Origin: Bradyrhizobium jicamae
GTDB lineage: Bacteria > Pseudomonadota > Alphaproteobacteria > Rhizobiales > Xanthobacteraceae
Length of the DNA: 64,000 nucleotides
Assembly (NCBI RefSeq): GCF_018130215.1
Contig: NZ_JAFCKQ010000008.1
Coordinates: forward strand, 1 to 64,000
Direction: 5' to 3'
Made by a program: the position numbers and the translations under genes. The notes beneath the pieces are model-generated. The model made no database searches. It was given only the letters and a program-made list of their open reading frames with translations, and had not been told where the DNA came from. This document shows positions 44,265 to 52,735 of the stretch, piece by piece; the stretch's first letter is position 1; each line of letters starts with the position of its first letter.

Positions 44265-44450
44265 TCAAATTGCCTGAAAGCAGATTTTCCTTAATCTCCC
44301 GTCGCCCGCGGGCGCAAGCGTGAGATCGGTCTCCGGCAGCCAGTCGAGGGTGCTGTCGACGTCGCCCGGGAAGATTTGAGAACGCGAGCCGTCCTCGAGT
44401 TTGACGACATGACTGTCCGCACCAATTCCAGCTGTAAGCCGCAACGGCAT
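44265..44450 (-). pseudogene. Possible remnant of a small hypothetical protein
   Basis: The frame encodes about 61 residues with HVVKLEDGSRSQIFPGDVD, a beta-rich pattern that resembles small Bradyrhizobium hypothetical proteins. The start and the C-terminal end both look broken, and another frame is open over the same span. No ribosome binding site is clear. It may be a decayed copy or a coincidence. The rest of 44110-44753 holds no gene that I recognise. Confidence 0.3.
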
Positions 44451-44654
44451 GGCTTGATGACCAGCTTTTCGACCTCTTCGATCCTTCCGATCGCATCCAT
44501 TGGAGGCGACCCCTGCATCGACAGGTACGCAAGTTACAAAGTGAACAATTGTTCAAAGACTGAGGGGCGGCGGCCTGCGACAAGCATGGAACGCATTTTG
44601 ACTAATCGAGCACAGCAAACGCAGACACTCCCACCATACTCGCGCTTCCTGATT

Positions 44655-44680
44655 TGACGTAAAGCAAACTTGATGTAAAG
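44655..44680 (+). promoter_or_regulatory. Direct repeat TGACGTAAAG/TGATGTAAAG upstream of the membrane protein
   Basis: TGACGTAAAG at 44655-44664 and TGATGTAAAG at 44671-44680 are spaced by six bases (a 16-base period). They lie about 75-100 bases before the coiled-coil membrane protein start, where a promoter is expected, and TTGACG at 44654 could be a -35 box. GTGAC is also duplicated at about 44696-44712. They may be binding sites for an activator. Confidence 0.35.
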
Positions 44681-44753
44681 ATCACCTTACAAGCCCGTGA
44701 CACTTAACGTGACTGAACGAACGTAATCCTTGCCTGACCGGAGGGAGTTCGCT

Positions 44754-45611
44754 GTGTCAAAAATTGCATTAGCTTTCCTCATTCTCGGCATTTTAGCCCT
44801 TTTTTCCTATACCGTCGTTTCGCAGCCGGACGTTGCGCCGGCCGAGCCGACTGAGCTCCGCAGTGAGCCCCCAAAAACTCCAGGCGATGCAGCCCGGCCC
44901 GAACAGCAGTCGGTCAACAGCGCCCAGGCCGAAAAAGCCGATTTGGAGCAGCTATCCGAGGATACAAAGGCAAACAGCGAAAGATTAGCAGCGCTCAAAT
45001 CCGATTTGCTCAGACAGCTACAAGATGCAAAGTCAAGCAACGACCAGGCTGTGCAAGCCGCGCAGGCGCAAATCAATGAACTTCGTTCAGAGCAGGCAAA
45101 ACTCCGCGCGGAGAGCAAGGAGACCAACGACAAGGCGATACAAGGACTGCGAGGGGAAGTAGCGGCTTCTCAAACAAAGCTGGTTGCTCAAGTGGACGAC
45201 GCGCTCAAGGGCCCGTCGAGCCGACTAGATGGAGCGGGGCAACGCATTGACGCATTGCAAAAGGACCTCGATGAGTTGAAAAAGCGCTTGGACGAAGATC
45301 GGCAAAATACGCCAAGCGTCTCACCGGGTCTCGCGCTGATCGTTGCGCTCGCTGCGCTCGTACTCGGTCCCTTTGTCGCTTATCAGTTCCTCGCCAATCA
45401 GCTTGAAGGGATCAAACAACAGGCGACTGGTGCACGGACGTCCCCCATCGCTACAACGGACGTTGAGGACAATTCGTCGCTGTCGCCATCTGAACCTCGC
45501 CAACAAGACGAAGTTGTACATCACGAGGCGCCGTCGCTAGGAGAGGACAGCAGCGCTGAACATCAAGACCGCAAAGATCAGGCGCCTGCGCACGACCAGG
45601 AGCAAGCCTGA
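44754..45611 (+). CDS. Hypothetical membrane protein with coiled coil
   Basis: This 285-residue protein has a hydrophobic N-terminal segment (KIALAFLILGILALFSYTVV), an Ala/Gln/Lys-rich coiled-coil region at about residues 45-190 and a second transmembrane helix at about 190-213 (LALIVALAALVLGPFVAYQFL). The C-terminal 70 residues are acidic and low-complexity (EHQDRKDQAPAHDQEQA). GGAGGGAG sits at the right distance before the GTG at 44754, which I chose over the TTG at 44730. The family is not recognised. It could be a tethered envelope protein that spans the periplasm. Confidence 0.7.
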   Translation: MSKIALAFLILGILALFSYTVVSQPDVAPAEPTELRSEPPKTPGDAARPEQQSVNSAQAEKADLEQLSEDTKANSERLAALKSDLLRQLQDAKSSNDQAVQAAQAQINELRSEQAKLRAESKETNDKAIQGLRGEVAASQTKLVAQVDDALKGPSSRLDGAGQRIDALQKDLDELKKRLDEDRQNTPSVSPGLALIVALAALVLGPFVAYQFLANQLEGIKQQATGARTSPIATTDVEDNSSLSPSEPRQQDEVVHHEAPSLGEDSSAEHQDRKDQAPAHDQEQA

Positions 45612-45686
45612 CGCCTCGCCTTCGACGCTTCTCCGACGAGCTTGCGTTCAGAAGACATCGGCGCAGGCTCTTATCTTAGTGTCGCC

Positions 45687-46124
45687 CTATTGCTTCGGCT
45701 GTCCTTCGGGTCTTCCTCCGCTATTCGGCCCTTGACCGGTGGTCGAACTGGTCGGCGAGGTGCGCGGATCGGGAGCCGGATTGGCCGGTTGATACGGCTT
45801 CGGAGCATCAGGCTTGTTTCGCTCGGCTGCCAACTCATTATTGGGACGTGTCACCGCTTCCGCGGCTCTCGTGCCGGATTGAGTGCGATAGCCAACGGCT
45901 AACATTATCATTGCGAACAGGGCTATCACAGACAATCCGCCTAACTCCACGCCTGCACCGGACGGTTCCACTCCTTTCGACCGGCCATCGCCTCCCAGAG
46001 CACCGGCGACGATTTCTCGGTTATGCCGCGATCGCAGGAATGCAATGAACAATCCTGCTGCGACAACCACACCTGCGCCAAGCGTAAAAAACATCAACCA
46101 AGTGATAGGAGCGTCACCGGCCAT
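45687..46124 (-). CDS. Hypothetical membrane protein with proline-rich tail
   Basis: This 145-residue protein has two hydrophobic segments (WLMFFTLGAGVVVAAGLFI and LSVIALFAMIMLAVGYRT) and a long hydrophilic C-terminus rich in Pro, Ser and Gly (PKPYQPANPAPDPRTSP). The ATG at 46124 is preceded by GGAGAG. It is on the opposite strand to the coiled-coil protein. No function can be assigned; it could be a small envelope protein. Confidence 0.6.
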   Translation of the reverse strand: MAGDAPITWLMFFTLGAGVVVAAGLFIAFLRSRHNREIVAGALGGDGRSKGVEPSGAGVELGGLSVIALFAMIMLAVGYRTQSGTRAAEAVTRPNNELAAERNKPDAPKPYQPANPAPDPRTSPTSSTTGQGPNSGGRPEGQPKQ

Positions 46125-46245
46125 CGCTTCTCTCCAAAATAGATCGTGCTGGAGAGCAATCGTCGGGCTTTTGTGTGGTTCCTAAGGGCGAATGCCGACC
46201 ACTTCGAGCGTCCGTCCGTCTCGGCCGACGGCCAATGGCGTACTG

Positions 46246-46725
46246 TCAGTCCGGCAAATTCGTGAACCGCGGCCTCCAGACGCCCAGCACGACATTGACC
46301 GTTGCCACAGCAATCAGAACGAACAGTGAGTTTCTGTCGGCGCCGAGCGGCTCAGCAAGCGATACCGCGTCGACCTGGCCAGCAAGCAAGCGCGCGCCGA
46401 GTTCCGCCTGCTCCTGCATTGGTCCCAGAACAGCCGTGAACCCCCACTCGAACGTCAGGATGCCGGTCGCCAGCTTCGCCCAGGCCCAGCCGGCACTGTG
46501 AAACGCTCGATTGACGGCAATGGCGAGCAGGCCGGCAACCAGCGTGAGACCGAGCGACGGCAAAAAGATCCAGGTCGTGATGCCGCCCATGGCGACGCGC
46601 AGAAGGGCCTGATTGTTGATCGAGGGCGCCTCTGATGTGAATGCAATCAGCACGACAAGACATGCCATCGACCCAATCAGACCGATCGCTCCCATCGTGT
46701 GCAGAAATTTCATCAACCGTCGCAT
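46246..46725 (-). CDS. Integral membrane protein, DUF2269-like
   Basis: This 159-residue membrane protein has four predicted helices. It begins MRRLMKFLHTMGAIGLIGSM, similar to proteins of the DUF2269 type that have an FLHxxG opening. Segments WIFLPSLGLTLVAGLLAIAV and LFVLIAVATVNVVLGVWRPR follow. No metal-binding set is evident beyond the early His. It lies alone and its role is unknown. Confidence 0.65.
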   Translation of the reverse strand: MRRLMKFLHTMGAIGLIGSMACLVVLIAFTSEAPSINNQALLRVAMGGITTWIFLPSLGLTLVAGLLAIAVNRAFHSAGWAWAKLATGILTFEWGFTAVLGPMQEQAELGARLLAGQVDAVSLAEPLGADRNSLFVLIAVATVNVVLGVWRPRFTNLPD

Positions 46726-46892
46726 AACGCTCCAGTCATTCGATGTAACATGCGATTTACATAGTTCTCGTCATACGGATCAGACAGACCGTGACCCGCT
46801 GTGTCGCGCTTTGATCTCAATGATGCTATCGACTTGTCGCAAGGGAGCATCCGCGATCCGGGAAGCGATGACCGATGCCCAGTCGTGATGTC

Positions 46893-47075
46893 ATGGATTA
46901 CAAAGGCGTGGAGCTTTCTCTGGTCCAGGCAATCGTGCCGCGGGGCTGGCGGTGGCACTTTGAATTTCTCGGCAGCGAGCATAGTGATACGTCTCCAACC
47001 AGGGCCGGCGCAATCCAGGGCGCCCGGCGCGCGATCGACAACTTGCTTCAGCTCAAGCCTACGGTTCACAGTTAG
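46893..47075 (+). CDS. Small conserved-looking hypothetical protein
   Basis: The about 60-residue protein starts MDYKGVELSLVQAIVPRGW and has a helical end GAIQGARRAIDNLLQLK. The pattern of a short beta sheet followed by a helix resembles small Bradyrhizobium proteins of unknown role (from memory MxYxGYxI...AIDxLLxL). No strong ribosome binding site is evident and the ATG at 46875 is an alternative start. It lies 20 bases from the convergent hypothetical at 47095. Confidence 0.55.
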   Translation: MDYKGVELSLVQAIVPRGWRWHFEFLGSEHSDTSPTRAGAIQGARRAIDNLLQLKPTVHS

Positions 47076-47094
47076 ACGTTCGCGAAGCCACCAC

Positions 47095-47499
47095 TCACCT
47101 TCTCACCGGCGCACTGTTCGCGATAGCCAGCGCTTCGCGCTCGTCGTTTTCCAGGGCGATCTTCTGTGCAAGCATCACGTCAGCGGGAACAAGATGGCCT
47201 TGCGGGGCGAAACACCAGCCAAGGATTGGGACGCCATTGGCGTCGAGTTGATGGACATTCGTCGCGACACCATAGTGGATGCGATATCGCCTGCCGGTAT
47301 CGCATCCGGTGACCTCGAAACACCTGTCGCTGTCGAACTGCGAACGCTGTTCTGCCGACAGCCACGCCCGCAGCAGCCTCAGGCCTCGCGTTTCAGGCCG
47401 CGCGCCGCGGGCCCGTCGCGCCTTTATGCGTACCCTGAAAACCCATCCGCGTATTGTGGCCAATGTGCTCGTGACACACGACACCAGGCGAGTTGGCAT
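47095..47499 (-). CDS. Conserved hypothetical protein downstream of hemF
   Basis: The 134-residue frame contains a core with GLRLLRAWLSAEQ, then FEVTGCDTGRRYRIHYG and LGWCFAPQGHLVPADVMLAQKIAL, which reads like a compact alpha-beta domain and is found, from memory, in many rhizobial proteins of unknown role. The first 20-25 residues are unlike the core, so the true start may be inside the frame. It begins five bases after the hemF-fusion stop on the same strand. It may be co-transcribed as the last gene of the photosynthesis operon. Confidence 0.6.
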   Translation of the reverse strand: MPTRLVSCVTSTLATIRGWVFRVRIKARRARGARPETRGLRLLRAWLSAEQRSQFDSDRCFEVTGCDTGRRYRIHYGVATNVHQLDANGVPILGWCFAPQGHLVPADVMLAQKIALENDEREALAIANSAPVRR

Positions 47500-47504
47500 C
47501 GACC

Positions 47505-47726
47505 TTATCCACCCACAAGACGGGGGTAGAACACGGTCTGTTCTGCAGTCGCATCGAAGTTCCGCACGACTCGGGCCTCGCCGGATGCCTCCCGAACAGC
47601 CGCCGTGTATCCCATCGACGTCAGTTCACGGAACCGCCGCTCGGCGCGCATGAGGGCTTCAGCATCGTTCGGTTCGAAACAATGCCGGGTGTCGCCGGCA
47701 TGGTCCATCACGATCTGCTGCTTCAT
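47505..47726 (-). CDS. Small hypothetical unit, in frame with hemF
   Basis: The 73-residue unit begins MKQQIVMDHAGDTRH and ends FDATAEQTVFYPRLVGG. AAAGGAGGT, a near-perfect Shine-Dalgarno, lies six bases before the ATG at 47726. Short proteins with GDTxxxWxxxDxxA...FDPxAExxxxxPxxxGG patterns are, from memory, widespread as free-standing small proteins, so this may be an independent gene that lost its separation from hemF. Whether it is translated alone, as part of HemF, or both ways cannot be known from sequence. Confidence 0.6.
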   Translation of the reverse strand: MKQQIVMDHAGDTRHCFEPNDAEALMRAERRFRELTSMGYTAAVREASGEARVVRNFDATAEQTVFYPRLVGG

Positions 47727-48659
47727 GTTCGACCTCCTTTGTTGCCAGATCTTCGAGGACTCAAGAACCTCCTGCCGCCAGCTCCCCAAGGGCGGCATCG
47801 AACTCAGAATGGTCTCAACATTCCCGCCGGTTTTCAGACCGAACGTCGTACCGCGGTCATAGAGCAGATTGAACTCGGCATAGAGGCTGCGGAAAGCCAG
47901 TTGCTGGCGGCGATCCTCGTCGTCCCAGGGCTCGACCATGCGCCGACGAACGATCTTCGGATAGACATCCAGCAACGCCAGCCCGACTTCACGCGTCAGC
48001 GCAAAATCGCGCTCGAAGTCGCCGCTATCGAGATGATCGTAGAAGAGTCCGCCAACACCGCGCGCTTGTCCCCTGTGCGGCAGAAAGAAGTACTCGTCGG
48101 CCCAAGCCTTGAACTTGGGGTAATGCTTGGACCCATGCGCCTCGCATGCCTGCCGCATACGGGCGTGAAACTCGATCGCGTCAGGCGCAGCCTGGTCGCG
48201 CTGGCAGGTCAGCATCGGTGTGAGATCGGCTCCGCCCCCAAACCAGCCTCGTGAGGTCGCCAGAAACCGGGTGTTCATGTGAACCGTCGGAACACGCGGG
48301 CTGCGCGGATGAATGATCAGGCTGATGCTGGCCGAGACGTACTCCAATTGCTTGCCGTCGCCCGGCATCGTGCTCGTTAACTCCGGCGTCAGACGTCCCC
48401 GCCCGGAGGACACATGAATGCCCGCTTTCTCGAACAGGCGGCCCTCGACGAGGAAACCTCCGACGCCGCCTCCCTCTCCGGCCGTTCGCACCCATGGCTT
48501 GTGAACGAAACGCGCCGACTGCTGCTGACCGAACAACGTTGCCGGCGCTTCTCGCTCCAGCAATTCCACTTCCGCACAAAGGCGATCACGCAGCGACTCG
48601 AACCAGCATCGCGCCTCGCTTCGATGCAACTCGTGCGCGTTCGCTGCGTGGATGTTCAT
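47505..48659 (-). CDS. hemF: Coproporphyrinogen III oxidase, aerobic, with C-terminal in-frame extension
   Basis: HemF converts coproporphyrinogen III to protoporphyrinogen IX with O2. Motifs WFGGGADLTPML, FFLPHRGQARGVGGLFYD and EFNLLYDRGTTFGLKTGG are present. HemF normally ends near ETILSSMPPLGSW, at about residue 290. Here the frame continues through RQEVLESSKIWQQRRSN into a 73-residue unit (47505-47726) with its own ribosome binding site, giving 384 residues. The ATG at 48659, six bases past the hemA stop, is the likely start. The result could be a fusion, a lost stop, or an artefact. It supplies oxygen-dependent heme and bacteriochlorophyll synthesis at the end of the operon. Confidence 0.9.
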   Translation of the reverse strand: MNIHAANAHELHRSEARCWFESLRDRLCAEVELLEREAPATLFGQQQSARFVHKPWVRTAGEGGGVGGFLVEGRLFEKAGIHVSSGRGRLTPELTSTMPGDGKQLEYVSASISLIIHPRSPRVPTVHMNTRFLATSRGWFGGGADLTPMLTCQRDQAAPDAIEFHARMRQACEAHGSKHYPKFKAWADEYFFLPHRGQARGVGGLFYDHLDSGDFERDFALTREVGLALLDVYPKIVRRRMVEPWDDEDRRQQLAFRSLYAEFNLLYDRGTTFGLKTGGNVETILSSMPPLGSWRQEVLESSKIWQQRRSNMKQQIVMDHAGDTRHCFEPNDAEALMRAERRFRELTSMGYTAAVREASGEARVVRNFDATAEQTVFYPRLVGG

Positions 48660-48664
48660 GGCCG

Positions 48665-49876
48665 TCAAGCCGCCTGCGCCAGACCCATCTTCGCCCAGAT
48701 TTCTGACAAGGCCCCGACCAGCGCCTCGATATCCTCGTCGGAGTGATGCGGCGACGGCGTGATGCGCAGCCGCTCGCTTCCCCGCGCGACCGTCGGGTAG
48801 TTAATTGGCTGAACGTAAATGCCGTAGCGATCCAGCAGTACGTCGCTGATCTGCTTGCAAAGGACGGGATCGCGCACCATCACCGGAACGATATGGCTGG
48901 GATTGTCCAGATGGCTGACACCCGCCTCGTTCAGCCGCCGGCGCAACGTGGCGACACGGTCCTGGTGACGCTCGCGCTCATAGGAGCTCGACTTCAGGTG
49001 ACGGATGCTGGTCAACGCGCCGGCAGCGATCGCCGGCGGCAGCGCGCTCGAGAAGATGAAACCCGACGCGAAGCTGCGCACGAAGTCGCAGATCGTGCCC
49101 GAGCCAGTGATGTATCCCCCGATCACGCCGAACGCCTTCGCGAGCGTTCCCTCGATCACGGTAAGCCGACCGCTCAGCCCCTCCTGGTCTGAAATTCCGC
49201 CACCGCGCGGCCCATAGAGGCCGACGGCATGCACCTCGTCGAGATAGGTCATCGCATGATGCTCGTCGGCCACGTCGCAGATGTCGGCGATCGGCGCGAT
49301 GTCGCCATCCATTGAATAGACGGATTCGAAGGCGATCAATTTAGGCGCGTGGAGTTCCAAGTCCGACAGCTTTTGCCTGAGGTCGGCGACGTCGTTGTGC
49401 CGGAACACACGCGTCTCGCAGCGGCTGTGCTTCATGCCTTCAATCATCGAGGCGTGGTTGAGCTCGTCCGACAGGATCACGCAGCCGGGCATACGCGAAG
49501 CCAGCGTGCTGAGCGTGGTCCAGTTAGAGACGTAACCGGAGTTGAACAGCAGCGCTGCCTCCTTGTTGTGGAGGTCCGCGAGCTCCTGCTCCAGCAGCAC
49601 GTGATAATGATTGGTGCCTGCGATGTTGCGCGTGCCGCCGGCGCCGGCGCCGGCACGGTCCAGCGCCTCATGCATGGCGGCCAGGACCTTCGGATGCTGC
49701 CCCATACCGAGATAGTCGTTCGAACACCATACGGAGACCTCTCGCTGACCCGCCGGGCTGTAGTGCACGGCCTTGGGAAAAGCGCCGACCTTGCGCTCGA
49801 GATCGGCGAATACCCGATAGCGTCCCTCCCGGCGAAGACCGTCCAGTTGGCGGCGGAAATAGTCCTCGTAGTTCAT
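48665..49876 (-). CDS. hemA: 5-Aminolevulinate synthase
   Basis: This 403-residue PLP enzyme condenses glycine and succinyl-CoA to 5-aminolevulinate, the first tetrapyrrole precursor. It has the family start [29 protein letters not shown], the [13 protein letters not shown] motif and the PLP lysine in [11 protein letters not shown]. The ATG at 49876 overlaps the puhE stop as ATGA. Placement inside the photosynthesis cluster suggests it is a dedicated copy that increases precursor supply for bacteriochlorophyll; another copy elsewhere is common. Confidence 0.96.
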   Translation of the reverse strand: MNYEDYFRRQLDGLRREGRYRVFADLERKVGAFPKAVHYSPAGQREVSVWCSNDYLGMGQHPKVLAAMHEALDRAGAGAGGTRNIAGTNHYHVLLEQELADLHNKEAALLFNSGYVSNWTTLSTLASRMPGCVILSDELNHASMIEGMKHSRCETRVFRHNDVADLRQKLSDLELHAPKLIAFESVYSMDGDIAPIADICDVADEHHAMTYLDEVHAVGLYGPRGGGISDQEGLSGRLTVIEGTLAKAFGVIGGYITGSGTICDFVRSFASGFIFSSALPPAIAAGALTSIRHLKSSSYERERHQDRVATLRRRLNEAGVSHLDNPSHIVPVMVRDPVLCKQISDVLLDRYGIYVQPINYPTVARGSERLRITPSPHHSDEDIEALVGALSEIWAKMGLAQAA

Positions 49877-50889
49877 GGCGCTCTCCCATCTGCTGTTCGG
49901 TTGAAGTCGTTCGAGGCGGTCGCCTGAGCGATGGCCGGTTCCGGCAGGCGCTGCTCGGCTTTTTCGGCGACCTGGCTCTCGCGATAGGCCTGGCGAAAGC
50001 GGTCTTCGAGCCGCTGTCGTGCAGCAACGGCTGCGCTCTTGGCCTGTGCGGGTCTCTCCGCGCTTGCTCCGCCCGGAATGACTGACAGCACCGGCCGCGG
50101 CGACGGCTCGGTCGCAGTCGGATCCGCATTGCCTCGCGTGGTACGGACAGACCAGCGCCAGAGATCAACGACGGGTACGGGCAACATCATGAACCAGTGT
50201 TCAAGCGCCCCCAGCGCAATGAGGGTCGCCAAAAGGGCGGAGGAAAGCGCATCGAATTCGGTCTCCGCATTGATCGCGGCCAGCACCAGCAATGCCATCG
50301 CGGCGGTCGCGAGCGTCACCGAACCCGGGAACAGTGCATTCATCGGCTTGCGCGCGAAGTAGCTCTTGAGGAATCCGACCTGAGCTGGCAGCAGTTCATC
50401 GTTGAGTATGCGCACGCCGAGGAACAGATTAATCTTGGCGCTCTGGCGTAGCAGAAGCAAAGCGGCAAACGTCCACCAGCCAAGCTGGTTCGGGCTGTTG
50501 ACAGTTACCGCAAATGCGAGGCCGGCGGTGACGATCAGCGCGAGCTCATGATAGGCGATCGCCTGGATCGCAAACCAAATCCGATCGAGCGCGCCGCAAC
50601 CGGGCGGACATGGTTCGGCCCGCGGCCCCGTAATCCAACCAGCCAGTAGTGACATCTCAACGGCGCCCCACAGAAGAATCGCGCAGGTGAAGGCGCAGTA
50701 GGCCCCGGCCGCGCTGGTATCCTGGCTGCTGGCTGCGACGCCGACGAGCGACGCAGCGAACAGGACAGCAGTGCCGGCCTTCAGTACGCGGCCATACCGC
50801 GACGACAAGCCGACAAGGAGCAGTACGGTACCCGTGCTGAACCACCAGACGAACAACACATAGAGGACCGAGATTGCAAGGACACCCAT
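49873..50889 (-). CDS. puhE: Photosynthetic complex assembly protein PuhE
   Basis: This 338-residue polytopic membrane protein has about seven to eight hydrophobic helices, starting [19 protein letters not shown]. PuhE-type proteins modulate reaction centre assembly and bacteriochlorophyll synthesis. The last 85 or so residues are hydrophilic and helical ([17 protein letters not shown]), extending beyond the membrane part. The ATG at 50889 has GAGGAG at suitable spacing; the longer frame to 51009 is antisense-like noise. It lies between acsF and hemA, the known order in purple alphaproteobacteria. Confidence 0.88.
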   Translation of the reverse strand: MGVLAISVLYVLFVWWFSTGTVLLLVGLSSRYGRVLKAGTAVLFAASLVGVAASSQDTSAAGAYCAFTCAILLWGAVEMSLLAGWITGPRAEPCPPGCGALDRIWFAIQAIAYHELALIVTAGLAFAVTVNSPNQLGWWTFAALLLLRQSAKINLFLGVRILNDELLPAQVGFLKSYFARKPMNALFPGSVTLATAAMALLVLAAINAETEFDALSSALLATLIALGALEHWFMMLPVPVVDLWRWSVRTTRGNADPTATEPSPRPVLSVIPGGASAERPAQAKSAAVAARQRLEDRFRQAYRESQVAEKAEQRLPEPAIAQATASNDFNRTADGRAP

Positions 50890-50902
50890 GGCCGGAAGCT
50901 CC

Positions 50903-51967
50903 TCACCACGCGGGTTGAAGCCTGATTTCTGCGGGCAGCTCGTTCTTCTTGGCAGGCAGCAGGAACAGCCGGCCGAAAGCCGCCGCAGCAAACAGCGGCA
51001 GGCCGACACGTTTCAAGCGCGCCGCTAATCCACCTCTCGACTTGGCGTCGGCAATCGATTCCGCAATCCGGCGAAGACGCTCCAAACCACCCAGGAAACG
51101 CGGATCGTCGAGATCAAGCATCACTGGAAACACCTGGCGCGAGATCTCCGACGTGACGCGGAACACCCTCATGTCGTAGTCGGTCGGCTTCATCCCCAGC
51201 GCGTGGTGAAATGCCGGCCGCATGTGGTCGCGGACGTACATGGTGGCGAACACCGCAAGCAGGAAGAACTTGATCCAGAGCTTGTTGTGGCCGCGCAGTA
51301 GTCGCGGATCGGCTCGCATCAACAGCGCGAATGCTTCGCCATGCCGGAACTCGTCGTTGCACCAGCGTTCGAACCATCGGAAAATCGGATGGAATTGCCG
51401 GTCGGGATTGCGTTCCATCTGGCGGTAGATGGTGATGTAGCGCGCATAGCCGATTTTCTCGGAAAGGTATGTCGCATAAAAGATGAATTTTGGTTTGAAG
51501 TAGGTGTATTTCTTCGCTTTGGTGAGGAAGCTCAGATCGACGCCGATGCCGTGATCCTTGAGTATCTCGTTGATGAAGCCGGCATGCCGGGCCTCATCGC
51601 GGCTCATATAGGTGAAAAGCTCGCGGATGTCGGGATTGCTGATCCGCTTCTTGATTTCGGCATAGAGCACACAACCGGAGAATTCGGCGGTCAGCGAGCT
51701 GACCAGAAAATCCTTGAATTCCTTGCGCAGTTCCAGCGGCAGTTCGTCGAGATCGCGCTCGAACTCGTCGGTCTTGACGAAATGCTTGCGATTGTGGTCG
51801 GCACGCAGATCGGCGATGACAGCGTTCCACTCGGCGCGCACGAGATCGACATTGAGCCGATTCATGGCTTCGAAGTCGGTGGTGTAGAAGCGTGGGCTGA
51901 GGATCGTGTCCTCTCGCGCCATGTCTGTGCTGGACGATGTTCGGGCTCCACCTTCGATTGCTATCAT
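50903..51967 (-). CDS. acsF: Mg-protoporphyrin IX monomethyl ester oxidative cyclase, aerobic
   Basis: This 354-residue di-iron protein forms ring E of the bacteriochlorophyll precursor using O2. The iron ligands are in [13 protein letters not shown] and [14 protein letters not shown], with an upstream acidic residue in [15 protein letters not shown]. The ATG at 51967 overlaps the stop of the small gene upstream (ATGA). No bchE is seen in the window, so ring E formation here relies on oxygen, as far as this stretch shows. Confidence 0.95.
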   Translation of the reverse strand: MIAIEGGARTSSSTDMAREDTILSPRFYTTDFEAMNRLNVDLVRAEWNAVIADLRADHNRKHFVKTDEFERDLDELPLELRKEFKDFLVSSLTAEFSGCVLYAEIKKRISNPDIRELFTYMSRDEARHAGFINEILKDHGIGVDLSFLTKAKKYTYFKPKFIFYATYLSEKIGYARYITIYRQMERNPDRQFHPIFRWFERWCNDEFRHGEAFALLMRADPRLLRGHNKLWIKFFLLAVFATMYVRDHMRPAFHHALGMKPTDYDMRVFRVTSEISRQVFPVMLDLDDPRFLGGLERLRRIAESIADAKSRGGLAARLKRVGLPLFAAAAFGRLFLLPAKKNELPAEIRLQPAW

Positions 51968-52269
51968 GATGCTCTCCCGTCCGAGAAGCTGACGTCGTAG
52001 AGTTCGGTCAGTTCGAGATATCCGGCGATGTGCGCCACCATGCGTTTAAGGATCCCAGCCCTGACGATTGTAGCGGTCCGGCGCATGTTGATGCAGTCGC
52101 CAAAATTGATCGTGACCGGCGCGCCGTGGATGGTGACCTCGTCGCCGGGGCGGATCTCGACGTGGCCATCGAGATTGACATGGGCGTGCAGGCTCTCGGC
52201 CGTCTGTCCGATCTCGATCGTGCAACCGACGTCGAAGCGGCGCGGTTCTGGGTTCCAAAACGCGTTCAT
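51964..52269 (-). CDS. Small conserved protein between puhC and acsF
   Basis: This 101-residue protein has no recognised domain. It has a beta-rich region [21 protein letters not shown] (seen here as [20 protein letters not shown], one residue cluster) and [19 protein letters not shown], then a helical C-terminus. The start ATG at 52269 overlaps the puhC stop by four bases and its own stop overlaps the acsF start by four, so translation is coupled on both sides. From memory a short unassigned gene occurs at this place in other purple alphaproteobacteria. A cyclase accessory role is a guess. Confidence 0.75.
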   Translation of the reverse strand: MNAFWNPEPRRFDVGCTIEIGQTAESLHAHVNLDGHVEIRPGDEVTIHGAPVTINFGDCINMRRTATIVRAGILKRMVAHIAGYLELTELYDVSFSDGRAS

Positions 52270-52724
52270 GACTTTCCCTCTCCCATCGCCATCAGGTTGG
52301 TAAAAGCCTTCAAGTTGGCGTCGCCGAATGCGCCCAGAGCAACGCGCCGGCCGGTGGCGGGGTCTTCGAGTGTCGTTGCACCGTCCGGCCATCTGTTGAT
52401 CAGGAAGGCTGGTTCGTCCCCGACGCCATGACGCCGACGATCGAAGGCGAGGCTGCGCAGCGCCGTGCGGACGAACCCGTCGGTCCCGACCGGCACCACG
52501 CCGATGACAGTGCCGGAGTTCGGGGCGATCACCGAAATGCCGCCGTCGACACGATCCTCGAACCGAAGGGAAACAGACCGGACGGGCATGCCATGTTCGG
52601 AATGCAGCGCGCCGAGGCCGGTCAGCCGGCCGACACCTGCCGTCACAATCGAGAACGCGACCAGTACCGCCGCGCCCAACAACGCCCGTTTCGGAACAGT
52701 TCGGTCGGCGACGGCGTGGTTCAT
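52266..52724 (-). CDS. puhC: Photosynthetic complex assembly protein PuhC
   Basis: This 152-residue membrane-anchored protein has a single N-terminal helix (ALLGAAVLVAFSIVTAGVG) followed by a periplasmic domain with VRSVSLRFEDRVDGGISV and a C-terminal segment. PuhC-type proteins aid assembly of the reaction centre-LH1 core. GGAGAG precedes the ATG at 52724; a longer frame to 52925 overlaps puhB and is rejected. It lies between puhB and the small acsF-linked gene. Confidence 0.9.
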   Translation of the reverse strand: MNHAVADRTVPKRALLGAAVLVAFSIVTAGVGRLTGLGALHSEHGMPVRSVSLRFEDRVDGGISVIAPNSGTVIGVVPVGTDGFVRTALRSLAFDRRRHGVGDEPAFLINRWPDGATTLEDPATGRRVALGAFGDANLKAFTNLMAMGEGKS

Positions 52725-52735
52725 GACTTTCTCTC

